Shown here in pieces: positions 12,064 through 22,514 of a stretch of DNA of 64,000 bases. The notes beneath the pieces were generated by a model, which was not told where the DNA came from, made no database searches, and saw only the letters and a list, made by a program, of their open reading frames with translations. How positions within the stretch are numbered: the first letter of the stretch is position 1; each line of letters opens with the position of its first letter. The position numbers and the translations under genes are program-made. Source of the DNA: Rhytidiadelphus loreus (lineage: Eukaryota; Streptophyta; Bryopsida; Hypnales; Hylocomiaceae); NCBI GenBank assembly GCA_947034895.1, contig OX344763.1, positions 7,194,501 through 7,258,500 on the forward strand, in the 5' to 3' direction.

Positions 12064-12990
12064 TTAACCTCTAAAGGATTAAATTACGTTTTTTGACAAC
12101 ATAGCAATTTTGGGCGGCTCACTACGAATAGAATTTTTATTTTTTTTCTTTGAAACTTCCACACAACATGTGTCCAAGGAGTAGTTTTAAGGCCCAACAA
12201 TTTTCATAACTTTTGACTACATGGTTAAAAAGTTATTGCATGATATGTAATTTTCAATGCTCGGTGGGCAACCCAAAAAAATTCTTAAAAAATCACTTTT
12301 TTTTTAAATAAAAATTTGAAATTGGTTCTCTAGATTTATATATACATGGAAAGCTTTGAATCATTCCATTTTGATTTACGAGATGAAAGTTATGAGGTAT
12401 TCTAGTTTGTAGGTAGTTATGGATTCCCTAGACTCAAAAATAAACTTTGGAGTCCTTTATTTAACTCAATTTTTAATTCTTTTTGAAAAAAATAAAAACA
12501 TATGATGTAGATTTTTTATTACCACCGTTGGGATTGAAATTTTTCAATTTTTTTACTTAAATTCTTAACAATTTAGTATTTTTAATCACTTTGTACTCCT
12601 TTCTACTTACTATTTTTTCCTATATGTTGTGCAATTCCAAATGATCTAAATTTTTTTAAGCATGTAGCCAACTTGACTTGAGGAATGAATCCAAAGAGTA
12701 ACCACGATTCTGGACATTTCTTCATACAAATGTGACCTTGTGAAGTGCAACTGTCTATATTTTCATAGGGCCAAAAAAATTATTTTTATCACTTCAAATG
12801 TAATTATCTTGCAATCTACGAAGTGGAAAATTTTGAATTTTTTTCCGCATCTTTCCAAACTATTTTACTACAAGTTCCTATAGTTACATGTGTTTAAAAA
12901 AAATTCATCTAAAATTTGGTGCATGTATTAGAAGTAGTAGTTTTGGAGCAGTTTTGGTGAAAACAGAGTTTCTGACCTTTAGAGGTTAAG
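12064..12990. mobile_element. TTAA-flanked element, piggyBac-like, copy 1
   Basis: TTAA is followed by CCTCTAAAG on the left and CTTTAGAGG is followed by TTAA on the right, 927 bases in all. The interior matches, in inverse orientation, the 925-base element at 45838-46762. For example, 'aaaagttattgcatgatatg' here reads as its complement near 46570. A TTAA target site with CCC-type ends is typical of piggyBac; Kolobok also uses TTAA. No transposase is present, so this is a non-autonomous copy. Confidence 0.65.
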
Positions 12991-13019
12991 CAATTTTAGG
13001 ATAGAAGAGTAGTAGTGTA

Positions 13020-13420
13020 AGGCAATGGAATTTTTTTTCATGTAGATAAATAAGAAATATTGGGACTGTAAATTTTTCATAAATGTATTCCCCAAATTAA
13101 AATTATTATGAATTTTGGGAGCCAAAAAGTATTCCGAATCCATAGCCAATGTTTAGAGTCTTTTAATTCCGATTAGTCAAGAGACTACATTCCTAATTAG
13201 TGTTTCCTACACACTTTATGATAATTTGGGACATGTAGCATGACTTTATCAGTCCCAACTTTGAAAATGAAAAAAAACAAATTTCACACGGGTTGTAAAT
13301 TTGTTCTAACCTTGGTTGGAATTAGTTGAACCCTACATGTTGGGTATGTCTCCCTAGTCGAGAATGGGTGGTTCTACTTTAAGTAAATATTGAAGTAGTT
13401 ATTGAAAACTGGCTATGAAT
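13020..13420 (+). repeat. Dispersed repeat, related to 49037-49480
   Basis: Shared order of phrases such as 'tttttccatgtaga', 'gagccaaaaagta'/'gagcccaaaagaa', 'agccaatgt', 'tagagtctt' and 'attcaagaa'-like blocks in both stretches, in the same orientation, clearly diverged. No coding and no terminal repeats seen. Confidence 0.5.
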
Positions 13421-14077
13421 GTTGCACTCCTTAATGACACTCACCTCTTCAAAGTGTACACCCAAAGTGCCTTCATAGCACTTTACTTTTGGTAACACCA
13501 AGGGTGACCATTTTCTAACATTGCTCATATCATGCACTTGCAATGTTAGGTTTCAACTCTAGTTACGGAGTCTCCATTTCCCATGATTTTTATTACTTAA
13601 CTCCTACAAGACACTGAGCATATCATAAGACAAAACTTGTATTGATGTTCAAATACTCAATGGCAACACTACTCCCCACTGGCACTAACCGCCCTTGAAT
13701 GATATCCAACTTCCCACTATATCCAAGCAATCTCACTTTGGGACTCATCTTAGGACTCATTAGTCGAGATTTATAATCTCATATCATGGCCTAATGTGGA
13801 ATGGGATACCATCCAACTAATATTAAAGAGTGCTTAAGAGCACTCAACAATAACACAAAGGCATTAGTGAGGCTCCATTACCAACTCATGGCCACTATGT
13901 CTTACCATAGTATTATTTGAGACTAAAGAGAAAAAATACCCCTCTTCATAACACTTTCTACATAATTTAGCAAATTTTCCTTTTATGGATCTCTAAGGCA
14001 TCCAAAACACACTTCTTCTGTGAAAGACCACTTGATTTCATGCCTTAGTTTCAAAACTAGGCCTCAAAGGCCTCCAT

Positions 14078-14179
14078 ATCTAATATCTTTCTATCAAGAT
14101 AACTTTCGATTCCAAACTCAAAATCCACATCTAATATCTTTCTATCAAGATAACTTTCGATTCCAAACTCGAAATCCAT
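14078..14179 (+). repeat. 51-base tandem duplication
   Basis: Two nearly identical 51-base units beginning atctaatatctttctatcaa at 14078 and 14129. Confidence 0.85.
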
Positions 14180-16602
14180 AGTGCAAGCCTATTTTTGTGA
14201 TCTTCTCTTTCCGCATATCATTTTGGACTACTCATTTTTTCAAATGCAATAAATATTGAACAAGTTATAGTTCACCAAAGGTCCAAGTCTCTCTGAAGAT
14301 GTTAATCTAGGATTTTACCCCTTCGTTTGTTCATAACTTTTAGCTCATAGATAACACTATAAAAATCCTACATTTAAGGTGACATTCTATAATTAAAAAA
14401 AACGGATTTTAAATGACGTCCATTGCAACAAATCCATATTTTTATGTCAACATTGATGTTATGTTGAATGTATTGTTGACATAAAAACATGGGTTCGTTG
14501 CATTAGACATCACCTAAAATCCATTTTTAAAAATTACAAAACGTCACCTAAAATGTGGGTTTTTTCTAGTGTAATCTTTTTATACCTCTTATCATTATGG
14601 AATTTTTGTCTTAGTATCTTTCCCAAAATGTGTAGCATGCCCTATTTGAATGAGGGTCTTCCAAAACTTCTACTCCTATGTCCCACACCTTAGTTTGTAA
14701 TCAAGACAATTCCAACTTTGAGGAGCCATAACTTTTGATTTACAATTGAAGTCTTTAATCCCAAGTATGCAAGCTCCCATTAGATTTTCAAGCATGTATA
14801 GCACACCATCCAATTCATCATGACTAAAACGTTGCAATGCATTAGCTTCTTAGGGCGCTTCATTTCTCTCACCTAATCTCGTGCAACGATTGAGAAGTCA
14901 ACCCCAATTTCCTCCTTTCTCACCAAGGTAGCACAAGCGTGCCTTAAAGTAAGGGTTGTGACAATTAAGGTATGCCAAAAAACAATAATGAAGGTTGATA
15001 TTGAGGTCAAAACTTAGGGCAAGCTCAAGGACAAATTTCCATAAATATTTATAATCAAAAAATAATCTTCAAGTTTTTCATAATCAAAATTGCTTTTGCT
15101 AACTTTTATGATGTTTTAAACTTCAATGAGAGTAGGAAAAAACTACATTTTAGGAGTAGCTTTGCCTTGTTAAACTAAAAGCAACCCAAATATTCAAGTC
15201 TAATGTAAAATTACTTTTCTAAGAAGTTGAAATTTTTCTTTATATTTTTGTTGGTCAACAATTCTAACTCTCCTTCTGCAAATATTGGACACTTCCATAT
15301 AGAATTCTAAAAAATCTTTTTTCTTCTTTGTAAAGTTGTGTTGATTTTTGTACATGCAAATCCATCCTCAGGATCAATTAATTAGCTTGGTTGGCCATAC
15401 CAAACCACCAAGCATAGACTACATAGTCTATAAAAATGTCTTCTCAATACAAAATTTGGTGAAAACTAAACAACAAAGTATAGTGAACTTTGGAAGCACT
15501 AATGAGGATGTGTTTGTGTGGAAAGGAAATAGAAACCATGAATTGGTCTAGAAATTTTGATATTTAGAGTGAATTGAAACACATCAAAGTATCACTCTAC
15601 ATAAAATCCCTATCCTAAATGACTGCGCGAAGTGACTACAAAATGACTGGATGTCCGGAACAACTAAAGAATGACTGCAAATTCTGTAATTGCACCAAGG
15701 CTGCATTGTCTATTCATTGATTTATTCTATTATTGAGGAGGGTAAATTAGTGACACTTGAAAATTAGTGTCACTATAAACTTCTATTTTTGTGAAAATTG
15801 ATATAATATAATAATATATTCAAAAATTCAAAAAACATGATTTGATAAATTATTGCCACACACTATTAGGACTAATAAATGTAGTAAAATTAGAATTGGA
15901 CTTAGAAGTTTCAAACATATTTTATTGTTCCATTGAATTCAATGGAGCTTTATTATATGTTTTTTTTTAAATGGTTTTTTGTATTTTATAATGAATTTTG
16001 ACAAATCATATGTGTTTGCTTCATTTGCATGAAAAATTTGAAGGAATATTAATTTGACAACCTTGAATAGAGAGGGCAAATTTTTCATAAAACTTTCATA
16101 TGAAAGGTAGACTTGCCTTTCAAATTCCCTTATTGTTTAGGATGGCAAGTTGTCTAGGAGTGTAAATGTTCTAAATCCTCATCCATGCAAACTACATAAG
16201 GTAGAACACCCCATTCTCCACCCTCTACCACTCCCAAGCCCTACATCTTCACTTAAAACTAGCCTCTTTGTAATGCAATTCCAATGAATTCCAGTCACCT
16301 TTTCAAATACATATTGATGGACTCTTATTCTTTGGATTTCTAATACTTTTTGAAGAATGGTTTCAGTACATATCTATGGACACCAATAGCTAGGAAGCTA
16401 TTACATATCTAATACTTCAAATGTTTATAGAAAATTCAAAAGAAATAACTTTGAGATAGTTCTTTTTTCATTGAGTTTTTATCTGAAAGACTAATCAATA
16501 CAAAAGAATTAGTTATTATTTTTGATGATAGAAGAAGGCAAATTTGTTAAAGAGATGGAAATTGATTGATGTTCTATCTTAATCATTAGAGAAAATTTCA
16601 GG
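14180..16602. other. AT-rich intergenic DNA, no gene seen
   Basis: No open frame with recognisable protein. At 14400-14570 there is a foldback pair: 'aaatgacgtccattgcaaca' is mirrored by 'gttgcattagacatcacc', separated by matching 'acataaaaa' arms. This suggests a small hairpin element of about 180 bases. Confidence 0.4.
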
Positions 16603-16937
16603 CCTCCAGAGGGTTGCTCCACACTCCACAGCCCTCCAAGGTACCCTGAAATTTACTTTTTTTTGCTCAAAAATTCGTTTTCCCCCTATTTCCGCCCAAC
16701 TGTACTTGTAGTGACAGTGGTGTAAGAACCGGAATTTACGAATAATTTAAAAAAAAAAATTAATCTTAAAAGAAAAATTATTTTATAAAAAATTTATAAA
16801 AATTTAAAATTTTGGCAATTACTTATTGTTTTGGTGAGCAATCAGCCAAGTTGACTGTTCATTGCAAGACAATTCTGGAGTGACAGGCCGAGCTCTGAAA
16901 TAGCTTGGCTTGTCACTCCGGAGCAGCCCTCTAGAGG
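16603..16937. mobile_element. Miniature inverted-repeat element with internal hairpin, copy 2
   Basis: Ends CCTCCAGAGGGTTGCTCC and its near-complement GGAGCAGCCCTCTAGAGG, 335 bases. Near the right end lies a hairpin at about 16878-16920 (arms GGAGTGACAGGCCGAGCT and AGCTTGGCTTGTCACTCC). It is the counterpart of the element at 4237-4584, in the opposite orientation. Confidence 0.65.
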
Positions 16938-18440
16938 GCTAATATTTCTTCTAATGTATTCTTGAACTTCGAAGATACAATAACCTTTGCTTCCATAAAT
17001 TAAGATTGCTTTCACCAAAGAACATTTTAAAAGAAATTTTGTCTAAGTATTGTGGGTCACTTTAACACTAATAAACTCTTGTTATAGTTCTATTGTAGAA
17101 GGACCCCCTCCCTTTCTATTCAAGAATGTTATGCATGCAAATTTGTGGATTCAAGATAAAAATTTCAGCAAATTTTAAAGTACGTGGTCATTGTATTTCT
17201 TTGTGTTGCAATGTACACTCTAAGTTAGTTCATTGATTTTATTGAATGTCCAAATTTAGATTATTCTTCTATCTATAGTTAATGTAATTCTTTAATATGA
17301 TTCCAATGACAACACTCTTGTAATTTAATTTCTTGTGAATAAAAAGATTTTTAGTTTTTGGAATATGTAGAGATACTCTAAATGTTATGATTTCTTAGAT
17401 GAGCATCGGAGAGTCAAGACTTTTGTGGCATAGTATGGAATTTTTGTTAAGGTAAAGATATATAAATGCGTCTCATTTTGTTTTTTGCCATCAATGTTGG
17501 GCCTTGAATGGCTAACACCAATTATCCAAAACTTACAAATTGTTGGGAGCAACGAATGAGAGTTGAAGAGATGTTCAAGACAACAAACATGAGTTGAAGC
17601 ATTTTGCACTTCAAAGATGTTTATTTAGCTCTGTATAAAGGCTATAAAGAATCGTATGCATAGTAACATATTTGACTTCATTCCTAGAATATGAATTATT
17701 AACCAAAATATGGCAAGACACACACCATTGGATTGATAAGGCAACAATTAACATCTTTCATTTAGATTTCATTTTAACATTTGTCCCTTAAAAGACCAAG
17801 TGATTATTCAACATACGCAAGAGATCTTAGGTAATTATGCATGAAGTCAATTTGGGTTGGATGTTCACAAAATTTTGATACAAGGTGTGAACATGTATCC
17901 CTTTGTTAGAAATGTCATTTTTTATTTATTGGGTGCCTACATCAATAGTCATGTTGCTCCAAATTTTTTGGACAACTCAAGCAGCATGTGCAAAATCATC
18001 CTCTACTTCTGAAATTTGGTTGGTATGTAACTTACATGCATCATACAAGATGCAAATGTCAAAAATAAATAAATATGGATAGTATAAAAATCTCATTCTA
18101 GGAGGACTTAAAGTCTGGTGGTTTTGTCAAGCAAGGTTTGAAAAAAAAAATTCTTCTAACTTCAAATGTTGTAATCTTTCAATTTGTGAAAATGAAAGTT
18201 TTTGAAATTTCAAATTTTTATAGTTGAATTTTGAAAAATAAAAAATAAAATAATTTCTCATTGTTCTACAAAGTAGCAATTTTAAACAATTTGTGCCCAA
18301 AATGTGCCTCATGCCTTTAGGAATTAAACCTAATCATGCTTAAATACGGCACAAAGGTAGAATTATATGTCTATATTGTACGTTTCTCAAACAAATGGGT
18401 GGTGCACTACATAATGATCTGAATTGGGAGTACTATGCGT
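16938..18440. other. AT-rich intergenic DNA, no gene seen
   Basis: Only short open frames without recognisable similarity. 18120-18340 is a diverged relative of 6950-7150. Confidence 0.4.
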
Positions 18441-18541
18441 CATTGTATCTAGCTCAATATGAAGACAAACTTTTGCCACTACTATATCCCTCATTGTATC
18501 TAGCTCAATATGAAGACAAACTTCTGTCACTACTATATCCC
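18441..18541 (+). repeat. 51-base tandem duplication
   Basis: Two units beginning cattgtatctagctcaatat at 18441 and 18492, differing at about two positions. Confidence 0.85.
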
Positions 18542-18596
18542 TCAATCCATGCACTTTTAATGTCAAATACACACCAAGAAGTCACCTTGTAACTAA

Positions 18597-20228
18597 GGGA
18601 CGGTATACACTTGGGGCCGGATTGAAGGCCGGCTGGAACTCTCCAAGTTTGAACCAATGGGATTGCTCAATTTCTCCAAATCCGGCCCAAGAGCTTTATA
18701 CTTGGGGCCGGATGGAACCACCACTCATCCTACGTGTCGCCTTAGGTGGCATGGTTTTGGTGCCAAACCATCCGGCCCCAAGGGAGCAATCGGGCCAAGG
18801 TTTTGGGTGGCCCGATTTCCCATCTAGGGGCCGATTGGTGTCACATTCGTCTCCTCCGTTGGATCGGACAAATCTCCACCGTCTACCATGCAAGGGCTTT
18901 TCTTTTCTTTTTTATTACATTTTTTATTAACTATGAGCTCAATCCCATCTGGTTGAGTCATGTTGTGATACAGATGTTGTGTTACAAGTTGTTAATACTG
19001 AATTTTATTGTTAATACTTAACTTTGTTGTTAATACTGAACTTTATTGTTAATACTGAATTTTATTGTTTATACTGAATTTTATTGTTAATACTGAACTT
19101 TATTGTTAATCCTGAATTTTATTGTTAATGCTGAATTTTATTGTTAATACTGAATTTTATTGTTAATACTGAATTTTATTGTTAATACTGAATTTTATTG
19201 TTAATAATGAATTTTATTGTTAATAATGAATTTTATTATTATTAACCATTGCAATTGTAACAATAATGTCTTTGCAATTGTTTTAGCATGAGATATTAAT
19301 AATTAATTTTTTTGGTGTAGACATAAATTACATACTATGTTATAGACACTAATTTTGATAAATTACATGCAATAAGTAAATTTTTTATACGGACACAAAT
19401 TTGTAAATGAAAGTCATTGTTGAAGTTATGCCAAAAACTTTGACATCTACAAGATAATGTGTGTTTTTATCAATTTTGATGACAAATACTTGAAAAAAGA
19501 ATATGGTAAGGAAAAATTATGCTACTAGAAATAACATGTATGGTAGAACCTAATTTACATTTATCATTGAATTCATTCAAGTTTTCATAATAAAAAATTT
19601 CATGCTTTTCTTTAAAATAAACTAAGAATATAGATTTGAAAAAGAGATTTAAAAAAATTACATGTTTTCTTGAATTGTATATTTAATAAATGACAACTAT
19701 CATGGGGTTACAAATCTTTTTTCAATGTCAACTCTAGTTTTAGTGTCAAAAAGAAAAGGTTCAAAAGAAGTCAAAGAACTTCCTTTTTTTCCAAATAGAA
19801 AAAATAGGAAGAGAATAGAAAAGGTTAAAAAAAATTAAAAAATCTCTCTTCCATTTTGAAATAGGGAAAGTAGGAATAAAAAGGAAAAGTCTAAAGAATT
19901 CTAATTTTTTTTTCATATATTTGAAATAGAATAAATAGAAAAAAAAAACTTTTTTTTCCTAAAGTATAAAATATAAAAAGATGCATGTCTTAGATTTTTT
20001 AATTAAGCATTTCAAAAATCCAAGAGCACATTAATCAAGAATTCGGCCTTAGAATTGGGCCTCAACACTTTACATTACCTAGGGCCGGAGTGATGAATTG
20101 GAATTCGGCCCTAGAATTCGGCTTCAACCCCTTTACATTATTTGGGGCCGGAATGGTGATTTGGGGCCGGATTGTGGACAAATCGGGCTGGCCTTCCATC
20201 CGGCCCCAGGCCGTGTATATACCCGCCC
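18597..20228. mobile_element. PIF/Harbinger-like non-autonomous element
   Basis: The left end GGGACGGTATACACTTGGGG is mirrored by the right end, read inward as GGGCGGGTATATACACGGCC, and both lead into GGGGCCGGAT. The element is flanked by TAA on both sides (594-596 and 229-231 within the local blocks), a 3-base target duplication typical of PIF/Harbinger. The sub-terminal 200-300 bases are GC-rich and contain repeated 'ggggccgga' motifs in both orientations. The centre is AT-rich and carries a 20-base tandem array. No transposase frame. Confidence 0.7.
18990..19238 (+). repeat. 20-base minisatellite
   Basis: About a dozen copies of a 20-base unit (gttaatactgaattttattg) lie head to tail, with minor variants (aactt for aattt; ataatg for atactg at the 3' end). 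It sits inside the Harbinger-like element, so it was probably amplified there. Confidence 0.9.
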
Positions 20229-20685
20229 TAAAATTGAACTTTTCAAACTTGTTGGATCTTCAAGGATTAAGGGATAATTGAAATGTCATAGAATATTGCT
20301 TTAGACTTAATGAAAAAACACCAAAAAACTCGGGTTGAATTTCTCTTTCTTCCACTACTTATCTATCAATTATTATTTTTATTTGTCTTTCTACACTCCC
20401 CCAAAGTGGCTTTTTTTGGGTGCTTTCCCTTCCCCCATCCAACTGCTGCGGTGAACTTCCCCCCTCACCCCCTCCAACTTTTTTCCCCAATGTGTGTTAG
20501 AAAAATAAAAACAAAAACAATTTTGTGGTTGATTCATTACCACACCCCACCTAGATAATTTGGGTCCTCTGATTGCAAATATAAATTTTCAAATTTCAAA
20601 TTTTATCATGAGTGGAAAATAAAAAGTCCATATATTTTCCCTAGGGGATAAAATCAGGGACAAGAAAGGGGGTCAATTCACCCTA

Positions 20686-21309
20686 GCCAAGGTGAATTGA
20701 CCCCTCATTGCCCCACAATTTACATGTGGGGAAAACACTGAATTTTAAAAATTTTCAAGACATGATAAAATTTGAAAATTTAGAATTTGTATTTGCAATC
20801 AAAGTCACCAAATTCGTGATGATGGGAGGTGGAGAAATACAAAAGAATGCAACACAAAACAAGGGAATTTTTTTTACATTTAAGGTAGTATGCTCTATAA
20901 GTGCCCGGCTTCTTCAAACGGACACTATGATCCTTAAATGGACCACTGTAGCAATTAAATGCATTGACGAAAAATTATTTTTCTATTGCAAAAGCCAATC
21001 ATTGCCTTTGATTTCTGCACATTTGTTTACAAATTGCAAGTAGACAGATTTTAGAAGACCTATGGTCACAAATAGGTGCCTATGCCCTAAATCTTTGAAA
21101 ATTTATAAGTAATTCAAAAATGCTTGGAAAAATACAAAACCACTTGTGTTAGGTTCCACATCCATTTATCTTTCTCTGAAAAATGGTCTAAAAATAATTT
21201 TGTCCATGTAAGCCTATGAAAAAGACGGACCAGCTCTTAAATGGTCGCTTTTAGAGCGTACTACCTTACCCTTGGCCGGGGCAATGAGGGGGGTCAATCC
21301 TCCCTGACC
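20686..21309. mobile_element. CAGGGTG-family element, copy 3, interrupted by a mariner-like element
   Basis: The left end AAGGTGAATTGACCCCTCAT and the right end GGCAATGAGGGGGGTCAATC followed by CTCCCTG match the family at 11506 and 11798. Total length is about 620 bases. Subtracting the 388-base insertion at 20881-21268 leaves about 235, close to the 218-220 of the intact copies. A further 'gggggtcaattcaccct' end at 20670 suggests a neighbouring partial copy. Confidence 0.6.
20881..21268. mobile_element. Mariner-like miniature element, copy 1 (nested)
   Basis: TA, then AGGTAGTATGCTCTA at the left; TAGAGCGTACTACCT, then TA at the right. A second copy at 47668-48081 is in inverse orientation. 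The TA target site and lack of coding suggest a Tc1/mariner-derived miniature element. It interrupts the element at 20686-21309 and is therefore the younger of the two. Confidence 0.65.
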
Positions 21310-21449
21310 GTTCACCCCGGCCCAGTCCGACGAACACCACTCAACTGAGTCGGTGTGACTGGAATCACGACCACCAGTGAGGACCTGCACTCCTGCAGAT
21401 CCTGCAGGCGAGGTTTCAGTTGCATCAGAATTCCAGCTCTGTCCTGGCT

Positions 21450-22514
21450 ATGGCGTCCATAGGGATTCTGTCTGCCACTTTCAGCTTACACACCCCTGCT
21501 TCTTCTCCACTTCTCCTCGCACACTCCACACCACAGCTTCGTCGTTCCCAAGTGGGAGTTCCCGGTTGGCGCACCCCCAATCAGCTTGAGCGCCGTCGCG
21601 TGTCCTCAACAAGAAGAGGGGTGCCCGGGGTGATGGCCATGGCGGACGCCAATACCACGTCTGGGTCGCGGGTGGAGGAGAAGCTGGGCGTTCGCATTGA
21701 GAGGGGTCCTTCGGAAGCGTGTCTGCAGGAGCTCGGCATCCGCTCTTGGCCAAAGTATGCATGTCCCCATGGCCACCAATTTCTGAATGCAATTGCTTTC
21801 TCCGTCCGTGGGACAGATGATGAATTTTGCACAAATTTTATTTGTCAGTCATGTGTTCTATTGTTATGCATTTTTTTTCTTACATGGCAGGTGTACTATT
21901 TGACTAGTTTCTGATTCCGCCATGTTCGAGAAGTGCCGATTCTTGTCCATCAGGGCATTCTGTCGCCAAGCACCGATGTAGAATCGGGACCCTCCGCTGC
22001 AAGATATCTCTACCAGAGACATCTTGAATCGGAGACATCTAGCCTTCGTATATTCCGATTCTACATTCTACCCCCGATTTCTTATCTGTATTGAGTGCAG
22101 AAGGCGATGAATGTCAACATGGTACTTTGTTGTGAACGAAGAGTTGCTCTGGAATATACTGTTTCCATGCCAGGAGCGCAGAGTTTATACTAACTAGCCA
22201 CCTTAAAATTTCTGCAATTTCCTTAAAATCTGGATCTCTTTAAGAACAGGGGACTACTGTAGTTCTTTTGCGTCACGCATCTAATTCCCAAGATTGCACC
22301 ATGTAGGTGGGGATGCCCGAAGAGCAAGTTTCCATGGACTTACGATGGCAAGGAGACCTGTTACCTTCTGCAAGGCAAGGTGAAGGTGTACCCCGAAGGC
22401 TCGTCGGACTTTGTGGAATTCGGAGCAGGTGACCTGGTGGTGTTTCCCAAAGGCATGAGCTGCACGTGGGACGTTTCCGAGGCTGTCGACAAGCACTACG
22501 AGTTTGAGTACTGA
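21450..22514 (+). CDS. Plastid-targeted RmlC-like cupin (Cupin_3/DUF861), two exons
   Basis: Exons 21450-21754 and 22307-22514 join within a Lys codon to give 170 codons plus stop. The start MASIGILSATF opens a Ser/Thr/Arg-rich, acid-poor stretch of about 60 residues that fits a chloroplast transit peptide. The mature part begins near EEKLGVRIERG and continues GIRSWPKWGCPKSKFPWTYD. It then shows the cupin core (ETCYLLQGKVKVYPEGS, FGAGDLVVFPKGMSCTWDV) and ends KHYEFEY. This is the small single-domain cupin family that includes Arabidopsis At4g10300, whose biochemical role is not settled. Splicing restores the conserved Trp-Pro-Lys-Trp-Gly-Cys-Pro join exactly, so the donor and acceptor are confident. 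Reading through the intron would give an unrelated hydrophobic tail and an early stop. An earlier non-ATG frame start is possible but unnecessary. Confidence 0.92.

Noticed and set aside
21481..21834. 117-codon minus-strand frame
   Set aside because: Shadow of the GC-rich transit-peptide exon of the cupin gene.
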